From positions 992,001-1,056,000 of the forward strand of contig NZ_JAESWC010000002.1 of assembly GCF_016765585.1 (NCBI RefSeq): a stretch of 64,000 nucleotides of DNA, written 5' to 3'. A model generated the notes under the pieces. The model worked only from the letters and a program-made list of their open reading frames with translations, did not search any database and was not told the origin of the DNA. The DNA comes from Clostridium rhizosphaerae (GTDB taxonomy: Bacteria > Bacillota > Clostridia > Clostridiales > Clostridiaceae). A program made the translations under genes and the position numbers. Shown one piece after another: positions 33,177 through 42,449 of this stretch (the first letter of the stretch is position 1; each line of letters opens with the position of its first letter).

Positions 33177-35303
33177 ATGAATCTTAGTCCAGAACTTGCA
33201 TCTACACTTATTTGGGTTGGCATTGGAATAGTAGCTTTCTTATTTCTGATTTGGATTATAGGGATAAGAATCATACCTAATGACAAGGTTGCTATTATTG
33301 AAAAATGGTGGTCAGGAAAAGGCTCCTTAAAAGAGCAGATTATAGCTTTAAACGGCGAGGCTGGTTATCAGCCGGAGGTTTTAAGAGGAGGTATTCACTT
33401 TTTAAGTCCTTTAGTATACAAAATGCATAAGGTTCCACTTGTAACCATTCCTCAAGGTAAGATTGCTTATGTGTTTGCTAGAGACGGAAAACCTCTTGAG
33501 CCTATACAAACCTTAGGAAAAATTGTACCTGAAGCAAATAACTTTCAAAATGTTAAAGCTTTTATACAAAATGGTGGTCAAAAAGGACCTCAGCGTGGAA
33601 TTATTCGTGAAGGTACTTATGCTTTTAACTTAGCTCAATTTATAATAATTACTGAAACTAAAACTTACTATCTTCCAATGGGTAATGACACTGAACAGAA
33701 GACAATAATGGAAATGGCTCAAAAGATTAGAGAACGAAATGGTTTTGATCCAATAGTTATACAAGGTGAAAGCGACTTAGTCGGTATAGTTACTGTTCAT
33801 GATGGTCCTTCACTTGGTAAGGACAATATTATTTGTCCTACAGTAGGTGATGAACCTTCAAACGAAAATTATCATAATAACTTCCAAGATCCTGAAAAGT
33901 TTTTGAGAGCTGGCGGTTATAGAGGTAGACAATACCAAGTATTAGCAGATGGTACTTACCTTATAAACAGGCTTTTTGCAACAGTTGAGTTTATTAAAAA
34001 GACTGTAATTCAAGTCGGTTATGTTGGAGTCGTTGTTTCTTATACTGGTGCTAAGGGCGAAGACAGCTCTGGAGATGACTACAAGCATGGAGAACTGGTT
34101 CAAAGAGGATATAGAGGTGTATGGAGTGATCCTCTTATGCCTGGAAAATATGCTTTTAACACTTATGCAGGAAGTATTATTCAAGTTCCTACAACAAATG
34201 TAATATTAAAATGGATAAGTAATCAAAGTGGGAACCATAAATATGACGAGAATCTTAAAGAAGTTAATCTTATAACTAAGGATGCTTTCGAGCCTTCTCT
34301 CCCACTTTCAGTTGTATTTCATATAGACTATAAGAAGGCTCCTATGGTTATTCAACGTTTTGGAGACATAAAAATGCTTGTAGACCAAACCCTTGACCCT
34401 ATGGTGTCGGCTTACTTTAAAAATGTTGGTCAGACAAAGACTTTAATAGAACTTATACAGCAAAGAAACGAAATTCAAAATCAATCTTCAGTTGAGATGA
34501 AAGCTAAATTTTCTCACTATAATCTCGAGCTTGAAGAAGTTTTAATAGGTACTCCTACAAGCTCTAAAAATGATACTAATATAGAGCAGATATTAACTCA
34601 GCTCCGTTCAAGACAAATAGCCAAGGAGCAGCTTGAAACCTATGAAACCCAGCAAAAGGCCGCTGAAAAAGAAAAAGAACTTAAAGAAGCCGAAGCAATT
34701 GCAAAACAGCAAACCTCACTTACTGAATCAGATATTAATATTAGAATTCAGGAAAACCAAGGTAAGGCTGAACTGATGAAATCAAGACAGGATGCCGAAA
34801 AGATTCAAAGATTATCTGAGGCTGATGCTTATAAAGTTAAGCAGCAGGCTGAAGCCGAAGCTTTTAAGGTTAAGCAGCAAGCCGAAGCTCAAGCTTATAC
34901 CTTAAAGCAGACTGGTGAGGCTGAGGCCTTTAAAATTAAGTCTGTAGGTGAAGCTGATGCAGATAGAGAAGCTAGAGTTGGTATATCTAAAGCTATCGCA
35001 GCTAAAGAACAAGTTAATGCTTATGGAGGTTCTCAGTACAAGATAGTTCAAGATGTTATGAATAATTTTGCTGATGCTATAAAAACTTCGAAGGTTGATA
35101 TCGTTCCTAAAACAATAATAACTAACGGTTCAAGCGAAGATGGTAAAGCTGTTCCTAATGCCTTTGAAAGTCTTGTTATGCTGCTATTAAGTGAAAAACT
35201 TTCACTTAATGAAATCCAACAGTCTGAGCTTTCACCGGAATCTGAAAGAATCAAAAAAGAAATACTAAACAAAATTAAACCTACAAACATTGAAACCAAG
35301 TAA
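33177..35303 (+). CDS. Flotillin-like SPFH domain protein
   Basis: This 708-residue protein has one N-terminal helix (about 8-28), a large SPFH/band 7 region and a long coiled coil of Ala/Glu/Lys repeats. Examples are AEAEAFKVKQQAEAQAYTLKQTGEAEAFKIKSVGEADADREARVG, typical of flotillins. A C-terminal helical tail follows. Flotillins scaffold membrane microdomains. It is longer than FloT (about 500 aa), mainly in the SPFH half (about 30-420). The start at 33177 has GGGGGG 10 nt upstream. An AT-rich hairpin (about 33118-33143) followed by TTTTT lies in the leader and may attenuate. No NfeD partner is adjacent. Confidence 0.85.
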   Translation: MNLSPELASTLIWVGIGIVAFLFLIWIIGIRIIPNDKVAIIEKWWSGKGSLKEQIIALNGEAGYQPEVLRGGIHFLSPLVYKMHKVPLVTIPQGKIAYVFARDGKPLEPIQTLGKIVPEANNFQNVKAFIQNGGQKGPQRGIIREGTYAFNLAQFIIITETKTYYLPMGNDTEQKTIMEMAQKIRERNGFDPIVIQGESDLVGIVTVHDGPSLGKDNIICPTVGDEPSNENYHNNFQDPEKFLRAGGYRGRQYQVLADGTYLINRLFATVEFIKKTVIQVGYVGVVVSYTGAKGEDSSGDDYKHGELVQRGYRGVWSDPLMPGKYAFNTYAGSIIQVPTTNVILKWISNQSGNHKYDENLKEVNLITKDAFEPSLPLSVVFHIDYKKAPMVIQRFGDIKMLVDQTLDPMVSAYFKNVGQTKTLIELIQQRNEIQNQSSVEMKAKFSHYNLELEEVLIGTPTSSKNDTNIEQILTQLRSRQIAKEQLETYETQQKAAEKEKELKEAEAIAKQQTSLTESDINIRIQENQGKAELMKSRQDAEKIQRLSEADAYKVKQQAEAEAFKVKQQAEAQAYTLKQTGEAEAFKIKSVGEADADREARVGISKAIAAKEQVNAYGGSQYKIVQDVMNNFADAIKTSKVDIVPKTIITNGSSEDGKAVPNAFESLVMLLLSEKLSLNEIQQSELSPESERIKKEILNKIKPTNIETK

Positions 35304-35307
35304 TACT

Positions 35308-35339
35308 AAAGGGTGTCACCTAAATTGTGACACCCTTTT
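35308..35339. terminator. Bidirectional intrinsic terminator
   Basis: AAAGGGTGTCAC and GTGACACCCTTT form a 12-bp stem between convergent genes. Confidence 0.9.
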
Positions 35340-35342
35340 CCT

Positions 35343-36503
35343 TTATAAGTCTCTTACAGCAGCTTCTATCCTTTTAAGTGCCTCTTCAAGAAGCTTTCTT
35401 GAGCATGCAATATTTATTCTTTCATATCCCTCGCCGCCTCTTCCAAATATATAACCTTCATCAAACCAAACTCCTGCCTTATTTAAGAAAAAATTATGAA
35501 GCTCTTTAGAATCCATACCGAGCCCTCTACAATCTACCCAAACCAAATAAGTCCCCTCTGGTTTTATAATTTTAAGCTTAGGAATATTTTTACTTATATA
35601 TTGAGTTAAAAAATCTAAATTACCTTTTAAATATTCAATGACTTCATCAAGCCATTGTTCTCCATAGTTATAGGCTGCTTCTAAAGCTTCTATTCCAAAA
35701 ATATTTGGTGCCCAGATTCCGTTATCCTCCAATACATCGAAAAATTTTTTCCTAAGATCATTGTTAGCTATAATAATTGATGAAGTTTGGAGTCCTGCAA
35801 GATTAAAGGTTTTACTAGGTGCTGTGCAAACAGCTGAAATTTGAGCAAAATCGTCTTTAATTGATGCAAAGGATATATGGTTGTATTCCTTATACACTAA
35901 ATCACAGTGTATCTCATCAGATATAACTATTACATTGTTTTTTATACAAAGCTCTCCAAGTCTTACGAGTTCTTCCTTAGTCCAAACACGGCCTACAGGG
36001 TTATGTGGATTGCATAAAACTAATACTTTTACTTTATTATCCTCTATTTTTTTCTCTAAATCTTCAAAATCTATTTCATATTTATCTTCAGTTAACTTCA
36101 AAGGATTTTCCACTACCTCGCAGCCATTATTTTCAACTGCTGTAAAAAAAGGATGGTAAACTGGAACTTGTAGTATAACCTTATCACCTGGCTTTGTGAA
36201 AGCCCTAATAAGCATATTAACTGCAGGAACAACACCTGGACAATAATTTATCCATTCTTTTTTAATAACAAAGCCATGCCTTCTTTCAAACCAGTTTATA
36301 ATAGAATCATAATATTCCTTATCAGGAGCGGTATACCCGTAAATTTTATGCTCTGCTCTATTTTTTATAGCTTGCACAACTTCATCAGGTACTTCAAAAT
36401 CCATATCTGCAACCCACATAGGAATTATATCCTTTTTCTTTAAATCCCATTTTACTGACCTTGTATTTTTTCTATCAATCACCTTATCAAAATCATATTT
36501 CAA
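35343..36503 (-). CDS. MalY/PatB family aminotransferase (C-S lyase)
   Basis: This 386-residue PLP enzyme matches MalY/PatB: WVADMDFEVPDEVVQAI, LCNPHNPVGRVWTKEEL, VISDEIHCDLVY and TAPSKTFNLAGLQTS with the PLP lysine, and RINIACSR at the end. The family cleaves cystathionine or cysteine conjugates and can have regulatory side roles. The start is TTG with AGGGGAT 6 nt upstream; the nearby ATG is out of frame and stops at once. It is a single gene. Confidence 0.92.
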   Translation of the reverse strand: MKYDFDKVIDRKNTRSVKWDLKKKDIIPMWVADMDFEVPDEVVQAIKNRAEHKIYGYTAPDKEYYDSIINWFERRHGFVIKKEWINYCPGVVPAVNMLIRAFTKPGDKVILQVPVYHPFFTAVENNGCEVVENPLKLTEDKYEIDFEDLEKKIEDNKVKVLVLCNPHNPVGRVWTKEELVRLGELCIKNNVIVISDEIHCDLVYKEYNHISFASIKDDFAQISAVCTAPSKTFNLAGLQTSSIIIANNDLRKKFFDVLEDNGIWAPNIFGIEALEAAYNYGEQWLDEVIEYLKGNLDFLTQYISKNIPKLKIIKPEGTYLVWVDCRGLGMDSKELHNFFLNKAGVWFDEGYIFGRGGEGYERINIACSRKLLEEALKRIEAAVRDL

Positions 36504-36570
36504 TTTCTCATCCCCTTTGATTATTTGATTATATTAACATTATATTCCACCCCATAAATAAAAACAATAA

Positions 36571-36595
36571 AAGGACAGCCAGTTAGGCTGTCCTT
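36571..36595 (-). terminator. Intrinsic terminator
   Basis: AAGGACAGCC and GGCTGTCCTT flank a 5-nt loop. The stem overlaps the stop codon of the small membrane protein gene, and the - strand exit is TTTATTG. Confidence 0.8.
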
Positions 36596-36869
36596 ACTTT
36601 ACCTCTGTATACTCAACATCAATAACATTTCCACTTGTATAAGTTTGTGAAAAATCACTTTTCACAGTTTTAGCTTTTTCAGCTTTTGTGTTGAAGATTT
36701 TAGATCTATTGTTGTCCCACTTTTTAAAGGCTTTAATAATATAGTTTACTCCAATAACTACTGCGGCTATTAAGAGAATAAATGGCAAAAAGTTTAATAA
36801 AGTAATCCCAATAATTATTACTAAAGCTAAAACTAAGAAACCTGAAATACCTTTATTAGCAAAATACAT
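36594..36869 (-). CDS. Small membrane protein, 91 aa
   Basis: Two adjacent hydrophobic helices (about 10-45, GFLVLALVIIIGITLL and FILLIAAVVIGVNYII) are followed by a basic soluble tail. I recognise no family. A weak ribosome site (AGAGAGTG) precedes the ATG. It stands alone. Confidence 0.6.
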   Translation of the reverse strand: MYFANKGISGFLVLALVIIIGITLLNFLPFILLIAAVVIGVNYIIKAFKKWDNNRSKIFNTKAEKAKTVKSDFSQTYTSGNVIDVEYTEVK

Positions 36870-37088
36870 TTGAATTCACACTCTCTTTCTTATTCATGAA
36901 ATTATTATAGCATAACTTTTATGTTAAATTATTAAGATTTACTTAATTAGTTATTAAGATTTTGTTACTATTTTATATGGTATATTAAAACTCTTGTTTA
37001 CTTTCCTTTAACTACCACATATATTTAAATTTTATATGTAAATAATAATTTTGTAATAGTGGATTACATTAATAAGGAGGATTTTAAT

Positions 37089-37301
37089 ATGGAAAATAAC
37101 AATCAAAAGCCACAATTAGATGATAACAACCTAAAGGTTATAAAAGATCAAATAGGCTATGAAGCACTGCTCACAAAAAAATATAAGGAATATGAATCCA
37201 TGTGTACAGACCAAAATTTAAAAAATTTGTGCTGTTCTGCTAGTGATACCCACAAGCAGAATTTTGACAGTTTGAAAAACTATCTAGATTCTCATCAATA
37301 A
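37089..37301 (+). CDS. Small helical protein next to a CotF-like gene
   Basis: This 70-residue polar helical protein has a CC pair (NLCCSASDTHKQNFDSL) that recalls the ferritin-like fold of small coat-associated proteins. It has no firm family. ATG at 37089 has AAGGAGG 8 nt upstream. It is followed after 27 nt by a CotF-like gene on the same strand, so they probably form one operon with a spore-related role. Confidence 0.6.
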   Translation: MENNNQKPQLDDNNLKVIKDQIGYEALLTKKYKEYESMCTDQNLKNLCCSASDTHKQNFDSLKNYLDSHQ

Positions 37302-37328
37302 TAAATTATTAGCTGGAGGGATTAAATA

Positions 37329-37601
37329 ATGAATAATAAACTTAGCGAAAAAGACCTAATGCATGATTTGCTCGCAACAGAAAAACAAGTTATATCAGCC
37401 TATAGCACTGGTATTACTGAGGCTTCTTGTCCAAATCTTAGAAATACCTTAGTATCAAATTTAAAAAATGCTCAAGATACTCAATATAAAGTATTCGATG
37501 CTATGAGGCAAAAAGGCTGGTATGCAGTTAAAGATGCTGCAGATACCGATGTACAAAAGGCTAAAGATGATGCAAATACAATGATGAATGAATTAAAATA
37601 A
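37329..37601 (+). CDS. CotF-like spore coat protein
   Basis: This 90-residue protein fits the Coat_F family: LSEKDLMHDLLATEKQVISAYSTGITEASCPNLRNTLVSNL, then QYKVFDAMRQKGWYAVKDA. CotF-like proteins are small four-helix proteins found in the spore coat. TGGAGGG lies 8 nt before the ATG. It is second in a two-gene operon ending at a strong hairpin. Confidence 0.85.
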   Translation: MNNKLSEKDLMHDLLATEKQVISAYSTGITEASCPNLRNTLVSNLKNAQDTQYKVFDAMRQKGWYAVKDAADTDVQKAKDDANTMMNELK

Positions 37602-37610
37602 TAGTAATAC

Positions 37611-37646
37611 AAAGCCTCAGGATATCTTTTTAAATCCTGAGGCTTT
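37611..37646. terminator. Bidirectional intrinsic terminator
   Basis: AAAGCCTCAGGA and TCCTGAGGCTTT form a 12-bp stem between convergent genes. Confidence 0.88.
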
Positions 37647-37651
37647 AACAT

Positions 37652-38068
37652 TTATTGAACTACAGTATGAGAAAGATTTAAAGCTTCTCCACCGCCAGTT
37701 ATTACAGCATTCTGAGTTCCAGAATCTGTTTTTTTATCTACAACCCAGTTAAAGGTTGCCTCTCCGATGGAATCAGTTGAACGGCTTTGCGTTACATTTA
37801 TTGTTCTGCCATTCATTTTATAAGAAGTCTTTATAGTATATGTTGTATTAGGTTTAGCTTTTATAGTTATAATTCCAGCTTCCCCTCGTTTTAGTATTGT
37901 CTGATTCTTTATTACGTCTATTTTGCTTGTTTGAACATTTAATGCTGTAACAGGTTTAGTGGTCTGTTCATAATTTAAAGCACTCTTAAATATATTGTTT
38001 CCAATATACCCTGCAGTTCCAAAAACAAACATTCCAAACAGTATAGCTGCGCTTACTCTTATTTTCAT
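37652..38068 (-). CDS. Exported protein with Ig-like beta domain
   Basis: This 138-residue protein has an N-terminal helix or signal anchor (about 5-25). The rest alternates strands: RGEAGIITIKAKPNTTYTIKTSYKMNGRTINVTQSRSTDSIGEATFNWVV, the pattern of an Ig-like or bacterial surface beta sandwich. I do not recognise a named family. GAGGTGA precedes the ATG. Confidence 0.6.
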   Translation of the reverse strand: MKIRVSAAILFGMFVFGTAGYIGNNIFKSALNYEQTTKPVTALNVQTSKIDVIKNQTILKRGEAGIITIKAKPNTTYTIKTSYKMNGRTINVTQSRSTDSIGEATFNWVVDKKTDSGTQNAVITGGGEALNLSHTVVQ

Positions 38069-38254
38069 TATCTCACCTCAACTTACCAACTTATACACTT
38101 ATAATTCCCAAATTTATTAATAATATTACAAAATATTAAAAACAACATAATAAATTAGACCATGTTATATTCAAGTTAATAACATGGCCTATGGTAAATT
38201 AATGGAGAAATCTATTTAATTTTAATACTAAAAGTTTTAAGTTAACTTTTTTAG

Positions 38255-39613
38255 TTATGCTCCAATTGTTTCACTTGAACTCATTCTTTTCTTATTCTTT
38301 GCTGCCATATATGCATAAACTGGCACTCCAATTACAGCTAAAAGTATACCGTATTCTATAGCCTCAAGCCCTGAACCGTATATTGCCCAGCCTGAATATA
38401 TTAGTGCTGCTACTGGGATGAAAAAGGTTTTTACTGATGATAAAAAAGTTAATTTCTTTCCTTCCTTTAAGGCATATTTTATTTCTGCTGCTGCAGTAGT
38501 TGCATAAACAGGAAGGAAGGACAATGTTGCTAGAAGTACTGTAAAGTTAAAAGCAGACGCTAAAGTCTTATTATTTGCATAGTTCATAGCTAATAATAGA
38601 TTTACTAGCACAGAACCAAGTATCAAAGCTACATGTGGTGTTTTGTACTTTGCATGAGTCTTGCTAAAAAAGCTTGGGAACATCCCATCTTCCCCTGCTG
38701 CAAAAGCTACTCTTGCTGTTGATAAAAGCCAGCCGATTGTTGTTCCAAGCACGCTTACAACTACACCTAGAGTTATAAACTGAACCATTCCACTACCAAA
38801 ATATTGAGATAAAATATCCGCGATAGGTGCAGTACTCTTTTGGAGTGTTCCCTGCGGCATAGCGCCCATTGCAAAGAAATTAATTGCCATGTACATTATA
38901 GCGGCAATAAGTATACCAATTATTGTACTTCTTCCAACATTTTTTTCTGGATTTCTTATTTCACCAGCAGCAATAGATGAACTTTCAAGTCCAACAAAGG
39001 ACCATAATGTTAAGGTTGCGGCCACAGGAAGAGTTTCCATGCCCTTTCCCTCTGGAAACATTGGAACTAAGTTTCCTGCATTAAAATGCATTGCTGCTGC
39101 GATAATAAAAAATAGAAATAATAAAATTTCAAATATAGTTATAGCAGTTTGAATTTTACCTGCCATTTTAACGCCTAGTATATTAATAATAGTGAATATC
39201 CATAATACAGCGCTTGCAAATAAAAATGCTCCCAGATTACTGTTTCCTATGAAAGGTACTAGCTTACCTGCATAGCTTGCTACTGCAATAACAACTGCTG
39301 CATTTCCTATCCAAGAACCATTCCAGTATAGCCAAGCATTCATAAAACCCGCAAACTCTCCAAATGCTGTCTTAGAATATTTGTAAGGACCACCTGTCTT
39401 AGGAAGTCGTCTGCTTAGCTTTGCAAAGCAAAGAGCTAATAGTATTGATCCAAAGGCTGTAAGCATCCATGCTCCTATGGTAGCTCCTGGACCTGCCTTT
39501 CCAGCTAAGGTTGCAGGCAGCATAAATATACCTGATCCCATCATATTTCCTGTAACTAAGGCTGTAGCTATAACTAAGCCTAATTCTTTTTTAAGTTTTG
39601 TATTTTGTTCCAT
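38255..39613 (-). CDS. APC family amino acid permease, probably lysine
   Basis: This 452-residue transporter has 12 predicted helices and the APC opening TALVTGNMMGSGIFMLPATLA (the GSG substrate loop), with KTGGPYKYSKTAFG later. It resembles the basic amino acid antiporters (AdiC/CadB/YjdE group). A lysine riboswitch in its leader makes lysine the likely substrate, probably as an importer or exchanger induced when lysine is low. AAGGGGG precedes the ATG by 7 nt. It is a single gene. Confidence 0.88.
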   Translation of the reverse strand: MEQNTKLKKELGLVIATALVTGNMMGSGIFMLPATLAGKAGPGATIGAWMLTAFGSILLALCFAKLSRRLPKTGGPYKYSKTAFGEFAGFMNAWLYWNGSWIGNAAVVIAVASYAGKLVPFIGNSNLGAFLFASAVLWIFTIINILGVKMAGKIQTAITIFEILLFLFFIIAAAMHFNAGNLVPMFPEGKGMETLPVAATLTLWSFVGLESSSIAAGEIRNPEKNVGRSTIIGILIAAIMYMAINFFAMGAMPQGTLQKSTAPIADILSQYFGSGMVQFITLGVVVSVLGTTIGWLLSTARVAFAAGEDGMFPSFFSKTHAKYKTPHVALILGSVLVNLLLAMNYANNKTLASAFNFTVLLATLSFLPVYATTAAAEIKYALKEGKKLTFLSSVKTFFIPVAALIYSGWAIYGSGLEAIEYGILLAVIGVPVYAYMAAKNKKRMSSSETIGA

Positions 39614-39672
39614 TACAGAACCCCCTTATCAGATTTTTTCCGATAAAGCAAATGTACTAGAATAACGTAAAG

Positions 39673-39913
39673 AAAGCCTTGAGCATACACTCAAGGCTTT
39701 TAAGCACGCAAATAAACAATCATCGTGTTAAATCCCACTGAATGATAGCTCTCCACAAGAAACTTGTGACAGTTTTGCACATATTCTATGCAAAACCAGC
39801 TGTACAATCTTAAAGCGTTGATTGTACGCTTCGGCGATTTTTCCTTTTCTTTTGCTTCCTTGTGCTTACCTCCACAAAAGTACTATTAAAAACCGCGCCT
39901 CTACCCTAGCTAT
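39673..39913 (-). promoter_or_regulatory. Lysine riboswitch (L box) with terminator
   Basis: Read on the - strand, 39913-39744 holds the lysine aptamer landmarks in order. They are the closing P1 ATAGCT/AGCTAT, GTAGAGGCGCGG, AGTACTTTTGTGGAGG, AAAAGGAAAAATCGCCGAAGCG, CTGGTTTTGCA paired with TGCAAAACTGTCACAAG, and TTGTGGAGAGCTATC. An intrinsic terminator (AAAGCCTTGAG/CTCAAGGCTTT, 39673-39700) follows before the permease gene. Known lysine riboswitches of this form stop transcription when lysine is bound. Confidence 0.95.
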
Positions 39914-39975
39914 TTACTTTTATCTTACTTGTATTATTATGCGATAAAACTTTAGTTTAGTCAAGGAATAAATTT

Positions 39976-40476
39976 TTACATATTATTAAGCATCCAAAAT
40001 GTAAAATTTAATACTCCTGCAAAAGAGACCCAAAGTATGTATGGAATCATAAGTATTCCTGCTATCTTATCAATTCTAAAAAATTCAAAAGTTGTAAGCA
40101 GGGTAAATATTAAAAGCAGCATAAGTTCAAAAAAAGCTAAACCAATAAGCCTAAATCTAAAAAATATTATAGTCCATAAAAAATTCAACAATAATTGTAT
40201 ACCGTAAAGAGTTAGTGCTTTTCTTACATTGGCTTCTTTTTTACCCTTAAGCCAAATTCTATATGCTGCAATAGCCATTAACAAATATAAAATAGTCCAT
40301 ACTATTCCAAATACCCACTCTGGAGGAGCAAAGCTTGGTTTTATAAAGCTTTCATAATTTTCTCTATTGGACATCCCAAGATAAGCACTTAAAATTCCTG
40401 CTCCTTCTGCAATTATTATGCTTGCAATTAAAGCAGCAATATTACCCAGCTTACTATTTCTTAACTTTTCCGGCAA
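39976..40476 (-). CDS. TspO/MBR family protein
   Basis: This 166-residue membrane protein has five helices and the family blocks SFAPPEWVFGIVWTILYLLMAIAAYRIW and LNFLWTIIFFRFR. TspO binds tetrapyrroles and lipids and affects stress and porphyrin turnover. The start is TTG, with GAGGAGG 8 nt upstream. It is separate from the permease downstream, which has its own riboswitch leader. Confidence 0.92.
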   Translation of the reverse strand: MPEKLRNSKLGNIAALIASIIIAEGAGILSAYLGMSNRENYESFIKPSFAPPEWVFGIVWTILYLLMAIAAYRIWLKGKKEANVRKALTLYGIQLLLNFLWTIIFFRFRLIGLAFFELMLLLIFTLLTTFEFFRIDKIAGILMIPYILWVSFAGVLNFTFWMLNNM

Positions 40477-40545
40477 TCTTATTACCTCCTCTATTATTGT
40501 TCATACTTTAATATAAGATATGCTTTGTGTAAATATGCTATATCC

Positions 40546-40602
40546 AATAAAGTTCTTACAATCTTCAAGGATTTTTGGGACATCATTAATGTATTTGATT
40601 CT
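40546..40602 (+). repeat. Shortened copy of the repeat at 14131-14228
   Basis: AAAGTTCTTA is followed by CAATCTTCAAGGATTTTTGG and CATCATTAATGTATTTGA. The sequence aligns with the reverse strand of 14131-14228 with few changes but lacks about 22 nt of one arm, so it can no longer form the full hairpin. It lies upstream of the oligoendopeptidase gene. Confidence 0.6.
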
Positions 40603-40713
40603 TTGCCTTCTTGATATTATTATTTTATATCTGCTCTCTTGTAAAATTATCCTCATAAACATATAATTGTAATATAAAGCAAAGCTTTAATTTACTTAAA
40701 AGGGGGCAACATT

Positions 40714-42408
40714 ATGAAGTTCACTGAATTTCAATATAAAAGACCTGATATAAAGGTTCTAGAAACAGATTTTTATCAATTGTTAGAAGGATTCGATAAT
40801 GCGGAAAATTTTGAAGCTCAAAACTCATTTATGGAAAAAATAAACAATCTAAGAAATGAATTTGAGTCCTTGTCTCAAATAGCAAGCATTAGACATACAA
40901 TTGACACAACAGACAAATTTTATGAAGAGGAGCAAGATTTTTTTGATGAAAATACGCCTATCTATCAAGGCTTAATTTCAAGGTACTATAATTCTTTAGT
41001 TAACTCAAAATTTAGAAGCGAATTAGAGAAGAAGTGGGGAAATCAGCTGTTCAATATTGCTGAGCTTACTCTAAAAACTTTCAAACCTGAGATTATTGAA
41101 GACTTACAGCTTGAGAACAAACTCTCCAGCGAGTATACAAAGCTTATAGCTTCAGCCAAGATAATGTTTGAAGGACAAGAGAGAAATCTTTCTCAATTAG
41201 CTCCTTTTATGCAGTCTACTGATAGAGCTATGAGAAAGAAGGCTAATGAAGCTAAATATAACTTTATGGTAGAGCATGAAGCTAAGCTTGATGAAATTTA
41301 TGATGGTTTAGTTAAAGTAAGAACAAAAATTGCTAAAAAGCTTGGCTATGAAAATTATGTAGGTCTTGGTTATGCACGCATGCTTAGAGCAGACTACAAT
41401 GCAGAAATGGTAGCAAACTTTAGAAAGCAAGTAGAAGATTACATAGTTCCTATTGCAACTAAGCTTAGAGAAAAACAAAGAGTTCGTCTTGGTTTAGATA
41501 AGCTTAAATACTATGATGAAAGATTCAGTTTTAAGACTGGTAATGCTACACCAAAAGGAAGCCCAGAATTTATACTAAACTGCGGAAAAGAAATGTATAA
41601 TGAGCTTTCTCCTGAAACTAAAGAATACTTTAACTTTATGGTAGAGAATGAGCTTATGGATTTAGTAAGTAAAAAGGGAAAAGCAGGCGGCGGCTATTGT
41701 ACTTATATTGCAACCTATAAGGCACCATTTATTTTCTCTAACTTTAATGGTACCTCCGGGGATGTAGATGTACTTACTCATGAAGCAGGTCATGCCTTCC
41801 AAGCATACTGCAGCAGAAAATTTGAAGTACCTGAGTACGGCTTCCCAACTTATGAAGCAGCTGAAATCCACTCTATGAGCATGGAATTTTTTACATATCC
41901 GTGGATGCAGTTATTCTTTAAAGAAGATGTAGATAAATACAAGTTTTCGCATTTGTCTGAAGCTCTGTTATTTATCCCTTATGGAGTATCTGTAGACGAA
42001 TTCCAGCATTTTGTTTATGAAAATCCAGAGGCTACTCCTTCTGAAAGAAAGACAGCTTGGAGAAATATTGAAAAGAAATATTTACCTCATAGAGACTATG
42101 AAGATAACAGCTACCTAGAAAAAGGCGGTTTTTGGCATCAACAGGGTCATATTTTCGGAACACCATTTTATTATATAGACTATACGTTAGCACAAATCTG
42201 CGCTTTCCAGTTCTTTGTTAAAGCTAATGAAAACAGAGAAACGGCCTGGACGGATTATCTAAGGCTTTGCAAGGCAGGCGGAAGTTATTCCTTTATTAAT
42301 TTAGTTAAGCTTGCAAATTTAAAGTCTCCTTTTGAGAATGGATGCATTGAATCCATTATAGGATTTATAGAGAATTACTTGAACGGTATTGATGACACTA
42401 TGCTATAA
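40714..42408 (+). CDS. pepF: M3 family oligoendopeptidase F
   Basis: This 564-residue cytoplasmic zinc peptidase has the HEAGH motif in VLTHEAGHAFQAYC (His at about 356 and 360). The third ligand Glu is in EAAEIHSMSMEFF. QGHIFGTPFYYIDYTLAQ holds the substrate-positioning His/Tyr of the M3 family. It degrades oligopeptides. AAAAGGGGG precedes the ATG. It is a single gene with a terminator. Confidence 0.93.
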   Translation: MKFTEFQYKRPDIKVLETDFYQLLEGFDNAENFEAQNSFMEKINNLRNEFESLSQIASIRHTIDTTDKFYEEEQDFFDENTPIYQGLISRYYNSLVNSKFRSELEKKWGNQLFNIAELTLKTFKPEIIEDLQLENKLSSEYTKLIASAKIMFEGQERNLSQLAPFMQSTDRAMRKKANEAKYNFMVEHEAKLDEIYDGLVKVRTKIAKKLGYENYVGLGYARMLRADYNAEMVANFRKQVEDYIVPIATKLREKQRVRLGLDKLKYYDERFSFKTGNATPKGSPEFILNCGKEMYNELSPETKEYFNFMVENELMDLVSKKGKAGGGYCTYIATYKAPFIFSNFNGTSGDVDVLTHEAGHAFQAYCSRKFEVPEYGFPTYEAAEIHSMSMEFFTYPWMQLFFKEDVDKYKFSHLSEALLFIPYGVSVDEFQHFVYENPEATPSERKTAWRNIEKKYLPHRDYEDNSYLEKGGFWHQQGHIFGTPFYYIDYTLAQICAFQFFVKANENRETAWTDYLRLCKAGGSYSFINLVKLANLKSPFENGCIESIIGFIENYLNGIDDTML

Positions 42409-42417
42409 ACTAGAAAT

Positions 42418-42449
42418 GAAACAGCAGACAATTATTCGTCTGCTGTTTC
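42418..42449. terminator. Bidirectional intrinsic terminator
   Basis: GAAACAGCAGAC and GTCTGCTGTTTC form a 12-bp stem with an 8-nt loop between convergent genes. Confidence 0.85.
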
